Positions 53,641 through 63,537 of a stretch of DNA of 64,000 nucleotides are shown one piece after another. Each line of letters starts with the position of its first letter. The stretch's first letter is position 1. Under the pieces are notes generated by a model, which ran no database searches, was not told the origin of the DNA, and worked only from the letters and a program-made list of their open reading frames with translations. Made by a program: the position numbers and the translations under genes. This DNA comes from Rhodopirellula bahusiensis (GTDB lineage: Bacteria > Planctomycetota > Planctomycetia > Pirellulales > Pirellulaceae): NCBI RefSeq assembly GCF_002727185.1, contig NZ_NIZW01000019.1, forward strand, positions 100,990-164,989, in the 5' to 3' direction.

Positions 53641-54462
53641 ATGAATCGATACTTCCCTGCTCTGCTTGTGGTGCTTTTCGCCTGCGGTTTTGTCTCCGCT
53701 CCCTCCGCATTCGCATCTGAGCTGATGGACGCAATTCATGAACAAGACTCAGCTCAAGTCCGGACGCTGATCGCGGCTGGCGCAAATGTCAATGAAGTGG
53801 ATGGTGATGGATATTTTCCGCTGTACTACTCGATCGTGTATGAGTCACCGGAGCTCACGCGAATGCTGTTGAAGGCGGGCGCGAAGGTCGATCAGAAGGA
53901 GCCCGAGTATGGGATGCCCATGATTGCTCACGCTTCTGCCATCGGGAACTTGAAGGTTGTTCAAGTGTTGCTTCAGTTCAAAGCCAATCCGAAAGCCAAG
54001 GACAAGTTCGGGGGAACGGCGATCGAAGAGGCTGCGTACAACGGATTCAAAGAGATTGCTGATTTGTTGATCCATCATGGTGCTCAAACAAAATATCCGG
54101 CGCACGTGGCAGCTGGACTCGGCAAGGAGAAGGAATTGCGTGGCCTGATCCCGAAGCTCAAAGACATCAACTTGGAATGTCCGGGTTGGCGAACGACGCC
54201 ACTTCACTTCGCCGCATCGGGAAGCAGCATCGAAAACTGTCGATTGCTGCTCGATGCTGGTGCTGACCCGAACAAGAAGAACTTATTCGGAACAACTCCA
54301 TTGCACATCGCCGCCGACAGCGAAAATGTGCCGTTGATCAAGTTGCTGCTGGCCAAAGGAGCCGATCCGGCTCAGCGCGATACGGAAGGATTGGTTCCAG
54401 GGCAGAATTCACAAGACGTCAACGTCCGACGATTGCTGGCAACGCCGGTGCGCGGTTTTTGA
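53641..54462 (+). CDS. Exported ankyrin-repeat protein
   Basis: The protein has 273 residues with the signal peptide FPALLVVLFACGFVSAPSAFA. About six ankyrin repeats follow, e.g. DGYFPLYYSIVYESPELTRM, YGMPMIAHASAIGNLKVVQV, TTPLHFAASGSSIENCRLLL and TTPLHIAADSENVPLIKLLL. It is similar in type but not obviously in sequence to the cytoplasmic ankyrin protein near the left end. It probably binds a partner in the periplasm; none is known. Confidence 0.85.
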   Translation: MNRYFPALLVVLFACGFVSAPSAFASELMDAIHEQDSAQVRTLIAAGANVNEVDGDGYFPLYYSIVYESPELTRMLLKAGAKVDQKEPEYGMPMIAHASAIGNLKVVQVLLQFKANPKAKDKFGGTAIEEAAYNGFKEIADLLIHHGAQTKYPAHVAAGLGKEKELRGLIPKLKDINLECPGWRTTPLHFAASGSSIENCRLLLDAGADPNKKNLFGTTPLHIAADSENVPLIKLLLAKGADPAQRDTEGLVPGQNSQDVNVRRLLATPVRGF

Positions 54463-54641
54463 GTTGTCGCGTGAGGGGAGAGCGAGCAAAGAATCTCGCC
54501 CCGGATGGTTTCCGCAGATTGGTGTTGGGGGATCCCCAGCTTTCTGTAGGCTTCCGTCGAGTTGACGCTTTTGCATTTTGCACGACGAGACCAAAGCACT
54601 CTTGAAAGAGTGTCATTCAAACGAGTCTCGAGTGATGACCG

Positions 54642-54842
54642 TCATTCCTCGACGCGGAAGGAGCGGACCCAACCAGAGTTTGTTCCGAGGATGTCTCGGA
54701 CAACTTTCTGCGTCTCTTCTACTTCGAATGGGGCATGTTCGAGTTCGTGCTCGAGAAATTCCAGTTTCTTGCGGATCAGATAGCCCTGCATTCGCTGGTA
54801 GGGACGGATCTGGCCGGTGCGGATGAATGTGCCGACTTCCAT
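54642..54842 (-). CDS. Small hypothetical protein
   Basis: The protein has 66 residues, helical and charged: RPYQRMQGYLIRKKLEFLEH and EVEETQKVVRDILG. I recognise no family. The composition looks coding rather than random. It overlaps the end of the frameshifted membrane protein frame by 67 bases, so it could also be part of that gene after a second frame change. Confidence 0.45.
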   Translation of the reverse strand: MEVGTFIRTGQIRPYQRMQGYLIRKKLEFLEHELEHAPFEVEETQKVVRDILGTNSGWVRSFRVEE

Positions 54843-55527
54843 TCGACGGCTCCAGTCCTCTCAAACGGGCAGCCAATACAAAGCGTGTTCGGCGTGACCG
54901 CTGTTGGCTGCTGACAAACACTCGGCCCTCGCCATGCTAATTTCGTCCAAGCATTCTTCCGCGGATGGTAGTAGGCGAAACAGGCGACAACGCTCATCGC
55001 GACCAAGCCCGCCAGCATGGTCGCTCCGATGATGCCCGGAGGAACGACCAAATCCAGCCCCGATCGGGGTTTGGCGTCTTCTGAAGTCAGGGAGGAAGCA
55101 AACGAATGAGACTCGGCGGTACGAATTTGCCACGCTTCGTCGATTTTCATAGTTCGCAAAACGACCCCAATCAAGCCGAAGACGCCCAGCACCGCGAGAG
55201 AAGCAGCGATGCTGAAGTTGAGGTCCTTGACGGAGCATGATGATCGGACGATTCATCCTCGGATGTCGTGATGTCGCAGTGATGGTGGCAATAGCACGAT
55301 TTGGCGGGCTGTGCTTGCTCGGAAGAAACCGAACTATCGCTTACCAATCCGCTCGATGAGCAGCTGCAGCAACCGACGTGAACCCATCCGGCGACACTGC
55401 TGAATAGCAATGATGCAAGCAAAAGGTAGGTCGTTGCGAGCCGGGATTGAAAAAAGATCGAGAAGCCATCGTTGAAAGAGAGACAGCAAAGAACGCCCGC
55501 GAATTGCGAGCGATGACTTTTGACCAT
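54776..55527 (-). pseudogene. Cys/His-rich membrane protein broken by a frameshift
   Basis: From ATG 55527 the first frame gives a hydrophobic segment (LATTYLLLASLLFSSVAGW), then a Cys/His-rich loop (HVGCCSCSSS, CYCHHHCDI, SSDHHAP). It then degenerates and stops at 55171. The next frame takes over at about 55240 with KDLNFSIAASLAVLGVFGLI, a clean membrane helix, and later IIGATMLAGLVAMSVVACFA. The two together read as one protein, so a one-base loss near 55240 is likely, or a recoding event. The clustered Cys and His suggest metal binding. Confidence 0.5.
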
Positions 55528-55615
55528 CGCTGAATCCGATTCCGCTAGGATGAAGGACTTAGGGAGTTGATTTCCACCTTCCGTCGCCGGAACCACTTAT
55601 CTCGGAAAGGTCGCT

Positions 55616-56509
55616 ATGTACAAGCCCGATATGTCGCATCGAGGGGATGTCGATTCTGAACCGCCACGCGTCTCGTCAAAGATGCAAACGAGTTGGTTTG
55701 ATGCGGTGACGTCGTTCTTGATGGCGGTCTTGCTGATGCTGACCAGTGTGGTGGGCGTCTTGTTCCTGCTGTGGATGCTGCTGCCGCAAGACGAAGTTGT
55801 CTTGACCGAGCCGGTGGCGGAGATCACACGTGTCTCGCTTGGTGGCGGTTCAATCGTCGCTGCCCCATTCGATACGCCGGCTGATCAGGAAGTGGTGGCA
55901 TTGATGACGGAGGACTTAGAAACATCGGTGCAGTCATTGGTCGCGGCAGCCAAGCAAGTGGCGATGAACGAACCCGCCACCGAACCGGCGGGAGGCGATA
56001 CGGCGGGTGCCAGTGACAAAATTGGATCTGGCGGGCCCGACGATACCAGTGGCGATATCGTTCCACGGTTTGAAAGGTGGCAGATTGATTGGAAGGCAAA
56101 AAACCTGCGAGAATATGCCAAGCAGCTCGACCACTTTCAAATCGAGTTGGGCGTCGTCGGCGGCGGTCGAGCTGGCGTTGATTTGGTGAACCAATTTTCG
56201 CTGAACCCCCAATCGCGATACTTGGCGGATTCCGAAGAAGAGAAGCGGTTGTATTTCGTCTGGACACATCGCAGTCCATTGCAACGTTTTGAAGAACGCT
56301 TGCTCGCACAAGCGGGCGTGTCCACTCACGATCGACATGTTCTGAAGTTGATCCCGGAGGATTTGGAAACGCATCTGGCAACTTTGGAGCATCGTCACGC
56401 GGTGAAGGCTGGCCACGAATCGGTCGGCGAGATTGCTCGCACCGTTTTCGAATGCGTTCCGGCAAAACGTTACTTTGAGTTTCGCGTCGTTTCGCAGCGG
56501 TATCGTTAG
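55616..56509 (+). CDS. Membrane-anchored hypothetical protein
   Basis: The protein has 297 residues. One strong membrane helix near residues 30-57 (SFLMAVLLMLTSVVGVLFLL) follows a short cytoplasmic tail. A spacer rich in Glu, Ala and Gly comes next, then a globular domain (RWQIDWKAKNLREYAKQLDH onward to the C-terminal FEFRVVSQRYR). It looks like a conserved planctomycete protein of unknown function. It is divergent from the frameshifted gene. Confidence 0.62.
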   Translation: MYKPDMSHRGDVDSEPPRVSSKMQTSWFDAVTSFLMAVLLMLTSVVGVLFLLWMLLPQDEVVLTEPVAEITRVSLGGGSIVAAPFDTPADQEVVALMTEDLETSVQSLVAAAKQVAMNEPATEPAGGDTAGASDKIGSGGPDDTSGDIVPRFERWQIDWKAKNLREYAKQLDHFQIELGVVGGGRAGVDLVNQFSLNPQSRYLADSEEEKRLYFVWTHRSPLQRFEERLLAQAGVSTHDRHVLKLIPEDLETHLATLEHRHAVKAGHESVGEIARTVFECVPAKRYFEFRVVSQRYR

Positions 56510-56615
56510 ACAGCATTCCGCTGCCTTCGGAACATTGTTTGCACCATCGAGTTTCGTATCAAAGATCCAAACTCGTAAGCTGCATCAAGTGACTTGGATG
56601 TGAAGGGGAAATGCA

Positions 56616-57305
56616 ATGTTGATTTCGACTGAGACGATGTTGGGGACCGAGCTGCTAGGAACTGACCGAAGTGTGGGTTCGGTTTGTGACCTGCTGTTTG
56701 ATGACGAGACTTGGGTTGTCAGGCACTTGGTAGTTGATACGGGACATTGGCTTCCGGGCCGTCAGGTCTTGTTTCCTCCGATGAAGGTTCAGAATGCGGA
56801 TTGGGCGGCGTCGAGTGCCTCCGTGCCGTTGACCAGTCAGCAGGTCAAAGACAGTCCTTCGGTGGAGTCCGATCGTCCTGTGTCGCGTCAAATGGAGATC
56901 GAGCTATATCAACACTTTGACGTGCCGTATTATTGGGGACCCGCGGGGGCGACATTGGCCGGCAGTGGATACACGCCGATGCCCTTGGCAGCAGGCTTGA
57001 TGCCGATGGACCAAGTCGAGAACGATGACATCAAACGGAACCATCTTCGTAGCTTTGACGAAGTGTCGGGCTATTCCATCCAAGGCACGGACGATCACGT
57101 CGGTCACGTGGGAGGAATGGTGATCGATGACGTGAACTGGTCCATTCAACAGTTGATCGTTGATACTCGGAATTGGTGGCCTGGCAAAAAGGTGTTGCTC
57201 GGTCGAGACCAGATCCAAGAGATCTCTTGGTCGGAGGCGACCGTCACGGTGGGTTTGACCAAAGAGCAAATCAAGAGTTCGCCTCTCTATGACCCGGTGG
57301 CTTGA
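56616..57305 (+). CDS. Protein with two PRC-barrel domains
   Basis: The protein has 229 residues. Two PRC-barrel units are visible: LGTELLGTDRSVGSVCDLLF with WVVRHLVVDTGHWLPGRQVL (residues 8-55), and GYSIQGTDDHVGHVGGMVID with IQQLIVDTRNWWPGKKVLLG (residues 150-200). Each ends with a VxxxLTxxQVKxSP motif. PRC barrels occur in ribosome maturation factors, photosystem subunits and stress proteins. This two-domain form is a common stress-associated protein of unclear role. Confidence 0.82.
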   Translation: MLISTETMLGTELLGTDRSVGSVCDLLFDDETWVVRHLVVDTGHWLPGRQVLFPPMKVQNADWAASSASVPLTSQQVKDSPSVESDRPVSRQMEIELYQHFDVPYYWGPAGATLAGSGYTPMPLAAGLMPMDQVENDDIKRNHLRSFDEVSGYSIQGTDDHVGHVGGMVIDDVNWSIQQLIVDTRNWWPGKKVLLGRDQIQEISWSEATVTVGLTKEQIKSSPLYDPVA

Positions 57306-57542
57306 GCGAGGTGGCTTGCCATGCGGCGTCTGTTTGCCGCATTTGATTGTGCGAGTGTCGCAATCAACGAGCTGGTCGAGGTCAGCGAAGATGTCGTGCT
57401 TGCCTCGCACATGAACGAGTCATTTCTTTGGTAGCCTGAGGGGCCACGCGGGATTTCACGAGAAGCTTTTCGCATCGGAAAGCTTCGTGTCTAGAATGTG
57501 CGATCCCCCTCTCCCCTCTACACTCTGATTGATTGGCTGCAG

Positions 57543-59087
57543 ATGAATTGGTTGCGATGGTTCGTTGTTTCCACGGTTGTTGCTCTTCCTTTTTTGATGG
57601 CTGTCGAAGCGACGCCTGTTCACGCGGATGATTCCGCAACACGTCCGAACATCATTTTGGTGATGGCGGATGACCTGGGCATCGGCGATGTCTCACCGAC
57701 CAATCCTGATTGCAAAATCAAAACACCGCGATTGCAGCAGATGGCCGAGGAAGGTTTGACTTTCCTGGACGCTCACACGCCAAGTTCGGTTTGCACACCG
57801 ACACGCTATGGTTTGTTGACCGGTCGCTACAACTGGCGGTCTCGGTTGGCCAAGGGTGTTTTGAGTGGGACGAGTGAGCACTTGATCCCCGCTGACCGTG
57901 CGACCTTGGGCCACTTGTTGCAAGATGCCGGGTATCACACGGCGATGATTGGCAAGTGGCACCTTGGTTGGGATTGGCACAAGAATGGGAAAGAGATTGA
58001 CTTCACCAAGCCCGTGTTGAACGGCCCAGACAGCAATGGGTTTGATCAGTACTACGGTCACTGCGGATCGTTGGACATGCCACCGTATGTTTGGGTCGAT
58101 ACCGGAAGGCCAACCAGCGTGCCGACTCGAAAAGAAGGCGTGACGAAGAAACAGAATCCCTATGGTTGGTATCGCAACGGGCCGATTGGAGATGACTTTG
58201 AAATCGAGCAAGTGCTGCCGCACTTGTTCGACAAGTCGATTGCTTACGTGGAAGAACGTGTGAAAGAAGACAAACCGTTTTTCTTGTACTTGCCACTTCC
58301 TGCTCCTCACACGCCGATCGTTCCGGTGCCGCCATTTAAAGACGCCAGTGGGATGAACCCCTACGCGGACTTTGTGATGCAGATGGATCACCACATGGGG
58401 CAACTGCTCGATGCGGTTGCGAAAGCGGGCATCGATGAGAACACTCTGGTGATCTTCACTAGCGACAACGGTTGTTCGCCGGAAGCCAACTTTGGTGAGC
58501 TGGCAAAGCACGGTCACGATCCAAGTGGAAAATATCGCGGGCACAAAGCGGATATCTACGAAGGTGGTCACCGCGTTCCGTTCATCGTGCGGTGGCCGGG
58601 AAAGGTCGTCGAGGGGAAAACGACCAACGCGGTCGCCTGTTTGACCGACGTGTACACGACGCTGCAGTCAATCACCAATCAAACACGTGAAGCGACGGGT
58701 GGCGAAGATGGATTCGATTTGACCGGCGTCTTTGGTGGGGATGACGCGTCGGAACGCGAAGCTTTGGTCAGCCACAGCATTGGCGGTTTTTTCGCGATTC
58801 GTCGTGGCAAGTGGAAGCTGTGCTTGTCGCACGGCAGCGGCGGCTGGAGCAACCCTCGGGAACCGAAGGCAAAGCTGCAAGGACTTCCGCCGATGCAGTT
58901 ATTTGACCTGGAGGCGGATCCCGCCGAGAAGAACAACGTCGCAAAGGAGAATCCAGAAGTTGTGGATTCGTTGCTGGTGTTGCTCAACGAGTACGTCGAA
59001 ACCGGACGCAGCACCGAGGGGCCAAAGGTTGCCAATGATCGCGAGGTCACTTTCCTGCCCGAAGGCTTTTCGCTGCCGAGTCCTTGA
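57543..59087 (+). CDS. Exported sulfatase (formylglycine type)
   Basis: The protein has 514 residues from ATG 57543, with the signal peptide WFVVSTVVALPFLMAVEATP. The sulfatase signature CTPTR at Cys84 (SSVCTPTRYGLLTGRY) is the site converted to formylglycine. NIILVMADDLGIGDV supplies calcium ligands, GKWHLGWDW and IFTSDNGCSPEANFGEL supply further active-site residues. It probably desulfates algal or other marine polysaccharides, as the many sulfatases of Rhodopirellula are thought to do. Frames starting at 57498 add residues before the signal peptide. Confidence 0.92.
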   Translation: MNWLRWFVVSTVVALPFLMAVEATPVHADDSATRPNIILVMADDLGIGDVSPTNPDCKIKTPRLQQMAEEGLTFLDAHTPSSVCTPTRYGLLTGRYNWRSRLAKGVLSGTSEHLIPADRATLGHLLQDAGYHTAMIGKWHLGWDWHKNGKEIDFTKPVLNGPDSNGFDQYYGHCGSLDMPPYVWVDTGRPTSVPTRKEGVTKKQNPYGWYRNGPIGDDFEIEQVLPHLFDKSIAYVEERVKEDKPFFLYLPLPAPHTPIVPVPPFKDASGMNPYADFVMQMDHHMGQLLDAVAKAGIDENTLVIFTSDNGCSPEANFGELAKHGHDPSGKYRGHKADIYEGGHRVPFIVRWPGKVVEGKTTNAVACLTDVYTTLQSITNQTREATGGEDGFDLTGVFGGDDASEREALVSHSIGGFFAIRRGKWKLCLSHGSGGWSNPREPKAKLQGLPPMQLFDLEADPAEKNNVAKENPEVVDSLLVLLNEYVETGRSTEGPKVANDREVTFLPEGFSLPSP

Positions 59088-59121
59088 GTGAGAGATTGAA
59101 AGTGGCTGAATCGTTGGCCGC

Positions 59122-59140
59122 CCGCCATGGGTGATGGCGG
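59122..59140. terminator. Hairpin after the sulfatase gene
   Basis: CCGCCAT at 59122-59128 pairs with ATGGCGG at 59134-59140 around a five-base loop, 35 bp after the sulfatase stop. There is no T run, so it is a possible rather than certain terminator. Confidence 0.5.
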
Positions 59141-59323
59141 CTGCTGGACGCCAAGTGGCGGGGAATAGTCAATTTCTCCGTTCCGTGGGGTGACTCAAGG
59201 TTGCCCCGCGACAAAGCGGAGGGACCCAGCTAAAATCGATGCGGTATGAATTTTGGGGGGCGTGTCTTTGAACCGTCCCCCTTTTTTTGTCAAACGACAT
59301 TGCGAATTGCCGCGAAAGCATCG

Positions 59324-61396
59324 ATGAATCGAACCGATGACCCGATCACAGATCCACTGAGACTGAAGGCCTTGCGAAGTCTGTCGTTGGTGGACAGTCC
59401 TGCCGAAGAATCGTTCGATCGGATCACTCGGTTGGCGGCCCGATTGCTGAAATGCCCCGCCTCGGTGGTCACCCTGATCGAGGAAGATCGGCAGTTCTTC
59501 AAGAGCTGCGTTGGGTTACCGGAACCACTTGCGACGCTGCGAGGATCGCCGCTGAGCCACTCGTTCTGCAAGTTGACGGTGCGGGCGGGGAAGCGTTTCC
59601 TGATCCAAGACGCTCGCGTGGATCCTCGAGTCGTTTCGCATCCGGCGATCGAAGAGTACGGGATCGTTTCTTACGCCGGCTTTCCCATCCGAACACGATC
59701 GGGTGAAGTGCTCGGTACGCTTTGCGTTGTCGATGTTGTTCCGCGAGAGTGGACCGAAGACGAACTCGAAACGCTGCGTGAGCTTTCGGCGTCGGTCGAG
59801 TCAGAAATCGAATTGATCGCGGCGGCGGAGCGTGAACGTGATCATGCTCGCATGTTCCAAACGATGATCCAAGCATCGCCGCTGTCGGTCATTGTCATTG
59901 ATACGGATGGTCGGGTGGAGCTTTGGAACGATGCTTCCGAAGCCATCTTCGGCTGGACCAGCGCTGAGGTGCTCGGTTATCCCCTGCCGATCATCTCCGA
60001 ACACAAGCTCGACGAGTGCCAGCGGATTTGCGACGCGGTGGGCGACGGAAGTGTGTTCCGATGCGTGGACACTTATCGCGCCAAGGGTGAGGATGCCAAT
60101 GGCGAAAAGCGAACCGTGCATGTCAACGTTTCCGCCGTTTCGTTGCATCGACACGACGGGTATTCGGATCGGATTTTGCTGATCATCGATGATGTCTCGC
60201 AGTCGCACGCGGGCACACTCGAACGCGAACGGCTGTTTCGCGAATTGAAGATTGAAAAGGCGTTGTTGAGCGAGATGGATGAACGCAAGGATCGTTTTCT
60301 TGCATTGCTGGCGCATGAACTACGCAATCCGTTGACGCCCATTGGCAACGCAGTCGACTTGCTGCGTTTCGCGGCGGAGGACCCCGGTCAGGTCCATGAG
60401 ATCAGCACTGTTTTGGATAGCCAAGTCCGCCAGTTGGTGCGATTGATCGATGACTTGATGGATGTTTCGCGAATCACCCGTGGTCGGATTGGTTTGCAGC
60501 GTGAGACGGTTTCGATTCATGAAGTCGTTGCCAACTCCTGTCGAGCGGTGGACTCGTTGTGCAGCGAGATGGGACATGAACTGATTCGACGATCTGATCC
60601 CGAGGAATCGTTGTTTGTTTATGGCGACTATGTGCGACTGACGCAGGTGGTGACCAATCTGCTCAACAACGCGTGCAAGTACACGCCACGGAACGGCCGC
60701 ATCGAAATCTCTTGCGGTCATTCCAAGGGCCAGGTGCAAATCACGGTCAAGGACAATGGCGTTGGTATCCCGCCGGAGCATCGGACGGGCATCTTTGAGA
60801 TGTTCACGCAAGTGGAAGACACTTTGAAGGACAGTCGCGGAGGGCTCGGCATCGGTTTGACGTTGGTCAAGCAATTGATCGAACTGCACGATGGCAAGGT
60901 TCTATTGATGGACACCGATGGCGCGTCGACCGGGAGCGAATTTCAGATCCATTTGCCTCGGTTGGATTCCAAGCCGAAGGAGGAAAAGACTGTCGCTGAA
61001 GAAGAGGGGCCGAAGCGACGATACCGGGTGCTTGTCGTCGATGACGTTCCGGCGATCGCGAAGATGTTCACGATGCTGGTCGGTGCGATGGGGCACGAGG
61101 TGAACTCAGCTTCCAGTGCTCCCGAAGGCATCGAGCGGGCTCGAGAATTGCAGCCCGACATCGTCTTTTCCGACATCTGCATGCCGGGAATGGACGGCTA
61201 CGAGTTGGCTCGAAGGTTCCGGAGTTTGTCGGAACTGGATTCCAGCATGCTGATTGCGATGACAGGTAACGGGCAGCCGGAAGACATTCGGATGGCGATG
61301 GAAGCGGGCTTTGACAGGCACATCACAAAACCCGCGTCGGTACAACGCCTTCGCGAAATTTTTCAAGAGCTGGAGTCGCGGCGCGGCGTGGAGTGA
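59324..61396 (+). CDS. Hybrid sensor histidine kinase (GAF-PAS-HisKA-HATPase-REC)
   Basis: The protein has 690 residues from ATG 59324, with no membrane helix. GAF covers about 20-170 (ASVVTLIEEDRQFFKSCVGL). PAS covers about 185-295 (SVIVIDTDGRVELWNDASEA). HisKA has His331 in LLAHELRNPLTPI. HATPase_c has VVTNLLNNACKYTP, DNGVGIPPEHRTGIF and GGLGIGLTLVKQLI. A C-terminal receiver has Asp617 in DIVFSDICMPGMDGYELARR. It is probably a cytoplasmic sensor that passes phosphate within itself and on to an unknown partner. An earlier start at 59246 is possible but adds no domain. Confidence 0.9.
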   Translation: MNRTDDPITDPLRLKALRSLSLVDSPAEESFDRITRLAARLLKCPASVVTLIEEDRQFFKSCVGLPEPLATLRGSPLSHSFCKLTVRAGKRFLIQDARVDPRVVSHPAIEEYGIVSYAGFPIRTRSGEVLGTLCVVDVVPREWTEDELETLRELSASVESEIELIAAAERERDHARMFQTMIQASPLSVIVIDTDGRVELWNDASEAIFGWTSAEVLGYPLPIISEHKLDECQRICDAVGDGSVFRCVDTYRAKGEDANGEKRTVHVNVSAVSLHRHDGYSDRILLIIDDVSQSHAGTLERERLFRELKIEKALLSEMDERKDRFLALLAHELRNPLTPIGNAVDLLRFAAEDPGQVHEISTVLDSQVRQLVRLIDDLMDVSRITRGRIGLQRETVSIHEVVANSCRAVDSLCSEMGHELIRRSDPEESLFVYGDYVRLTQVVTNLLNNACKYTPRNGRIEISCGHSKGQVQITVKDNGVGIPPEHRTGIFEMFTQVEDTLKDSRGGLGIGLTLVKQLIELHDGKVLLMDTDGASTGSEFQIHLPRLDSKPKEEKTVAEEEGPKRRYRVLVVDDVPAIAKMFTMLVGAMGHEVNSASSAPEGIERARELQPDIVFSDICMPGMDGYELARRFRSLSELDSSMLIAMTGNGQPEDIRMAMEAGFDRHITKPASVQRLREIFQELESRRGVE

Positions 61397-61412
61397 TTGC
61401 CAAACATCTCTC

Positions 61413-61442
61413 CGCCACGGTTCATCGGAATGAACCATGGCG
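61413..61442. terminator. Hairpin between convergent genes
   Basis: CGCCACGGTTCAT at 61413-61425 pairs with ATGAACCATGGCG at 61430-61442 with one mismatch and a four-base loop. It lies in the 83-bp gap between the stops of the histidine kinase and the POT transporter and probably serves both. Confidence 0.7.
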
Positions 61443-61479
61443 AGTGTTGTTCAGCAATAACGTCGCTGGTGGTGCAACC

Positions 61480-63537
61480 TCAAGTTGAGATCGATTCGTC
61501 AGCGATTGCTTCAGCAGCGTGTTCAGCATCATCTTCGTCTTGGATGTAGGTTTTCTCTTTGTAGAGATAGCCAACAGGGACGAACAGGATTGCGGTGACG
61601 AAGATGCAGGTGGTCCAAAACCAGAAGTAAGCGGCACCTTCGAGCAGTGTGCGTCCACCGATCGCGTAGTCGCGCGAAAGTTTGGTTTCGTCGCCGCCTC
61701 CACGTTCGCTGATCAACTTGCGTTTGACGACTTCGGCTTGGCCGGAATCGCCTTCCGATTCGATCGCGATCTTTTGGCGTTCGAGCCAGTTGAAAGTCAG
61801 GGCATCCGTGTCGGCGGTCTCCGAAGTGTTGGCTCGGTCAACCGTTCCCGTCAATGTCTCGTCCCACTGAGTGTCATTCACACCATCGGCACCCGCAGAG
61901 ACGAGTTGGTACTGGTCTCGCGACAGTAATTTGTAGGTGATCGGATTGCCGAACGCATCGTTGGCGTCGGTAAGTAGCGATTGAGCTTCCTCAACGCTCG
62001 GGAAGGCTCTCGTGGAGTCGTCGCCAGTTTGATCCAGGAAGAACGCTTCGATCTTTTCTGCGACAGCATTGAAGCTTTCGAGAGAGGCGTTTTCGATCGA
62101 ATCCAACTTGCCATCTTCGTTCAGCAAAAGAGTCGCATCGTCTTGCGTGCCCAGTTTGTTGTCAGGTCCCAGTAGGGCCAGCTTCGGAGCCGCTGGGTCA
62201 TCGTTTTGAAGTTCGCCAACGAAACTGCCGTTGTCGAATGTTTGCTTTGCGTCGCTTTCCAAGTCGATGTCTGCCGCGAGTGATGCAGCGGCGGGGGTTT
62301 GGATGTAGCGGTTGACCGTGGCGGTGAACACGTTGCCCATTGAGACTGAGAACAGGAACACAGCCATCACGATGGACTTCATCGTTTTCGGGGCCTGGGT
62401 GTAGGCGAACTCCAGGCAAGTGATCGAGACCATCACTTCCGATGCGGTCAAAACCGCGTAAGCGAGAAACTGCCAGCCGATTGAAGGTTGGCTTCCGGCG
62501 TCCACTCGCTCTTGAACCAAAGCCACGATTGCGAATCCACCGATCATGACGAACAAACCGAGGCTGATCTTGCGGATGGGCGTCAGCGGGAACACTCGAT
62601 CGATTGCGGGGTAGATCAAGAATTGGAACAGCGGGATCAAAGTCAGAACCAAGATCGGATTGATCGCCTGGATTTGTGATTCCAGCCATGTGTAGCCAAG
62701 CCATTCTCGATTCAAGTTTTTGGCTTGAAGGACCCACGAGGAACCTGTTTGATCAAACAAAGCCCAGAACACGGCTACGAACGAGAAGATGATCATCAGC
62801 TTGGGGATCGAAGAGAACTTTTCCCACGAGAGAAGTTCCTGCAAGAAGCGATAGCCGCCTGGCCGAATGTGAACGAACTTGTGGCGTCCCATCCAAAACA
62901 GGAATGTCGCGATTGCCATCAGCACACCGGGGATGCCGAAGGCCCAATGGGGACCGTAGTGTTCCAGGACCCAAGGTGTCAGCAACGTCGAGATGAACGA
63001 GCCGAAGTTGATGCTGAAGTAGAACCACTGGTACACCTTCGTCAGCATGTGGGAGTTCGATTTACCGAACTGATCCCCGACGTGAGCTGAGACGCAGGGT
63101 TTGATTCCTCCCGAGCCGATCGAGATCAGCAGCAAGCCGGCGAACAACCACATGCCCGCGGACAACGGTGGCGAGCCCATCAATGCGAGAGCACCGTGGC
63201 CGATGCAGTAGACGATCGAAAGGTAGAGGATCGTTCGATACTTCCCCAGGAAGATGTCCGACAGCAATGCACCGATCACGGGAAAGAAGTACGCCGCGGC
63301 GGTGAACGTGTGATAGTGCTCGGTCGCCTCAGCATTGCTCATGCCTTGTGCGGTGGACGAGCTGCTCATCCAGTGCAGGTAGTCGACCATGAAAACGGTC
63401 AGGATGGCCTTCATGCCGTAGAAACTGAATCGCTCGGCGGCTTCGTTGCCGATGATGTAGGGAATGCCGGGGGGCATTCCCGTGGTCGCTTGGGGGCGAT
63501 CGTTGTAGGTGGAAGGTTCCGAATCGGATGTCGACAT
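61480..63537 (-). CDS. POT-family proton-coupled peptide transporter with a long soluble insertion
   Basis: The protein has 685 residues from ATG 63537. PTR2/POT signatures are clear: IPYIIGNEAAERFSFYGMKA at the start, FFPVIGALLSDIFLGKYRTI, and FYFSINFGSFISTLLTPWVL. Twelve or more membrane helices run to about residue 455. An acidic soluble stretch of about 180 residues is inserted before the last helix (AAYFWFWTTCIFVTAILFVP). Part of it resembles the type II pseudopilin GspG end: FGNPITYKLLSRDQYQLVSA with GADGVND. It takes up di- or tripeptides with protons. Confidence 0.88.
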   Translation of the reverse strand: MSTSDSEPSTYNDRPQATTGMPPGIPYIIGNEAAERFSFYGMKAILTVFMVDYLHWMSSSSTAQGMSNAEATEHYHTFTAAAYFFPVIGALLSDIFLGKYRTILYLSIVYCIGHGALALMGSPPLSAGMWLFAGLLLISIGSGGIKPCVSAHVGDQFGKSNSHMLTKVYQWFYFSINFGSFISTLLTPWVLEHYGPHWAFGIPGVLMAIATFLFWMGRHKFVHIRPGGYRFLQELLSWEKFSSIPKLMIIFSFVAVFWALFDQTGSSWVLQAKNLNREWLGYTWLESQIQAINPILVLTLIPLFQFLIYPAIDRVFPLTPIRKISLGLFVMIGGFAIVALVQERVDAGSQPSIGWQFLAYAVLTASEVMVSITCLEFAYTQAPKTMKSIVMAVFLFSVSMGNVFTATVNRYIQTPAAASLAADIDLESDAKQTFDNGSFVGELQNDDPAAPKLALLGPDNKLGTQDDATLLLNEDGKLDSIENASLESFNAVAEKIEAFFLDQTGDDSTRAFPSVEEAQSLLTDANDAFGNPITYKLLSRDQYQLVSAGADGVNDTQWDETLTGTVDRANTSETADTDALTFNWLERQKIAIESEGDSGQAEVVKRKLISERGGGDETKLSRDYAIGGRTLLEGAAYFWFWTTCIFVTAILFVPVGYLYKEKTYIQDEDDAEHAAEAIADESIST

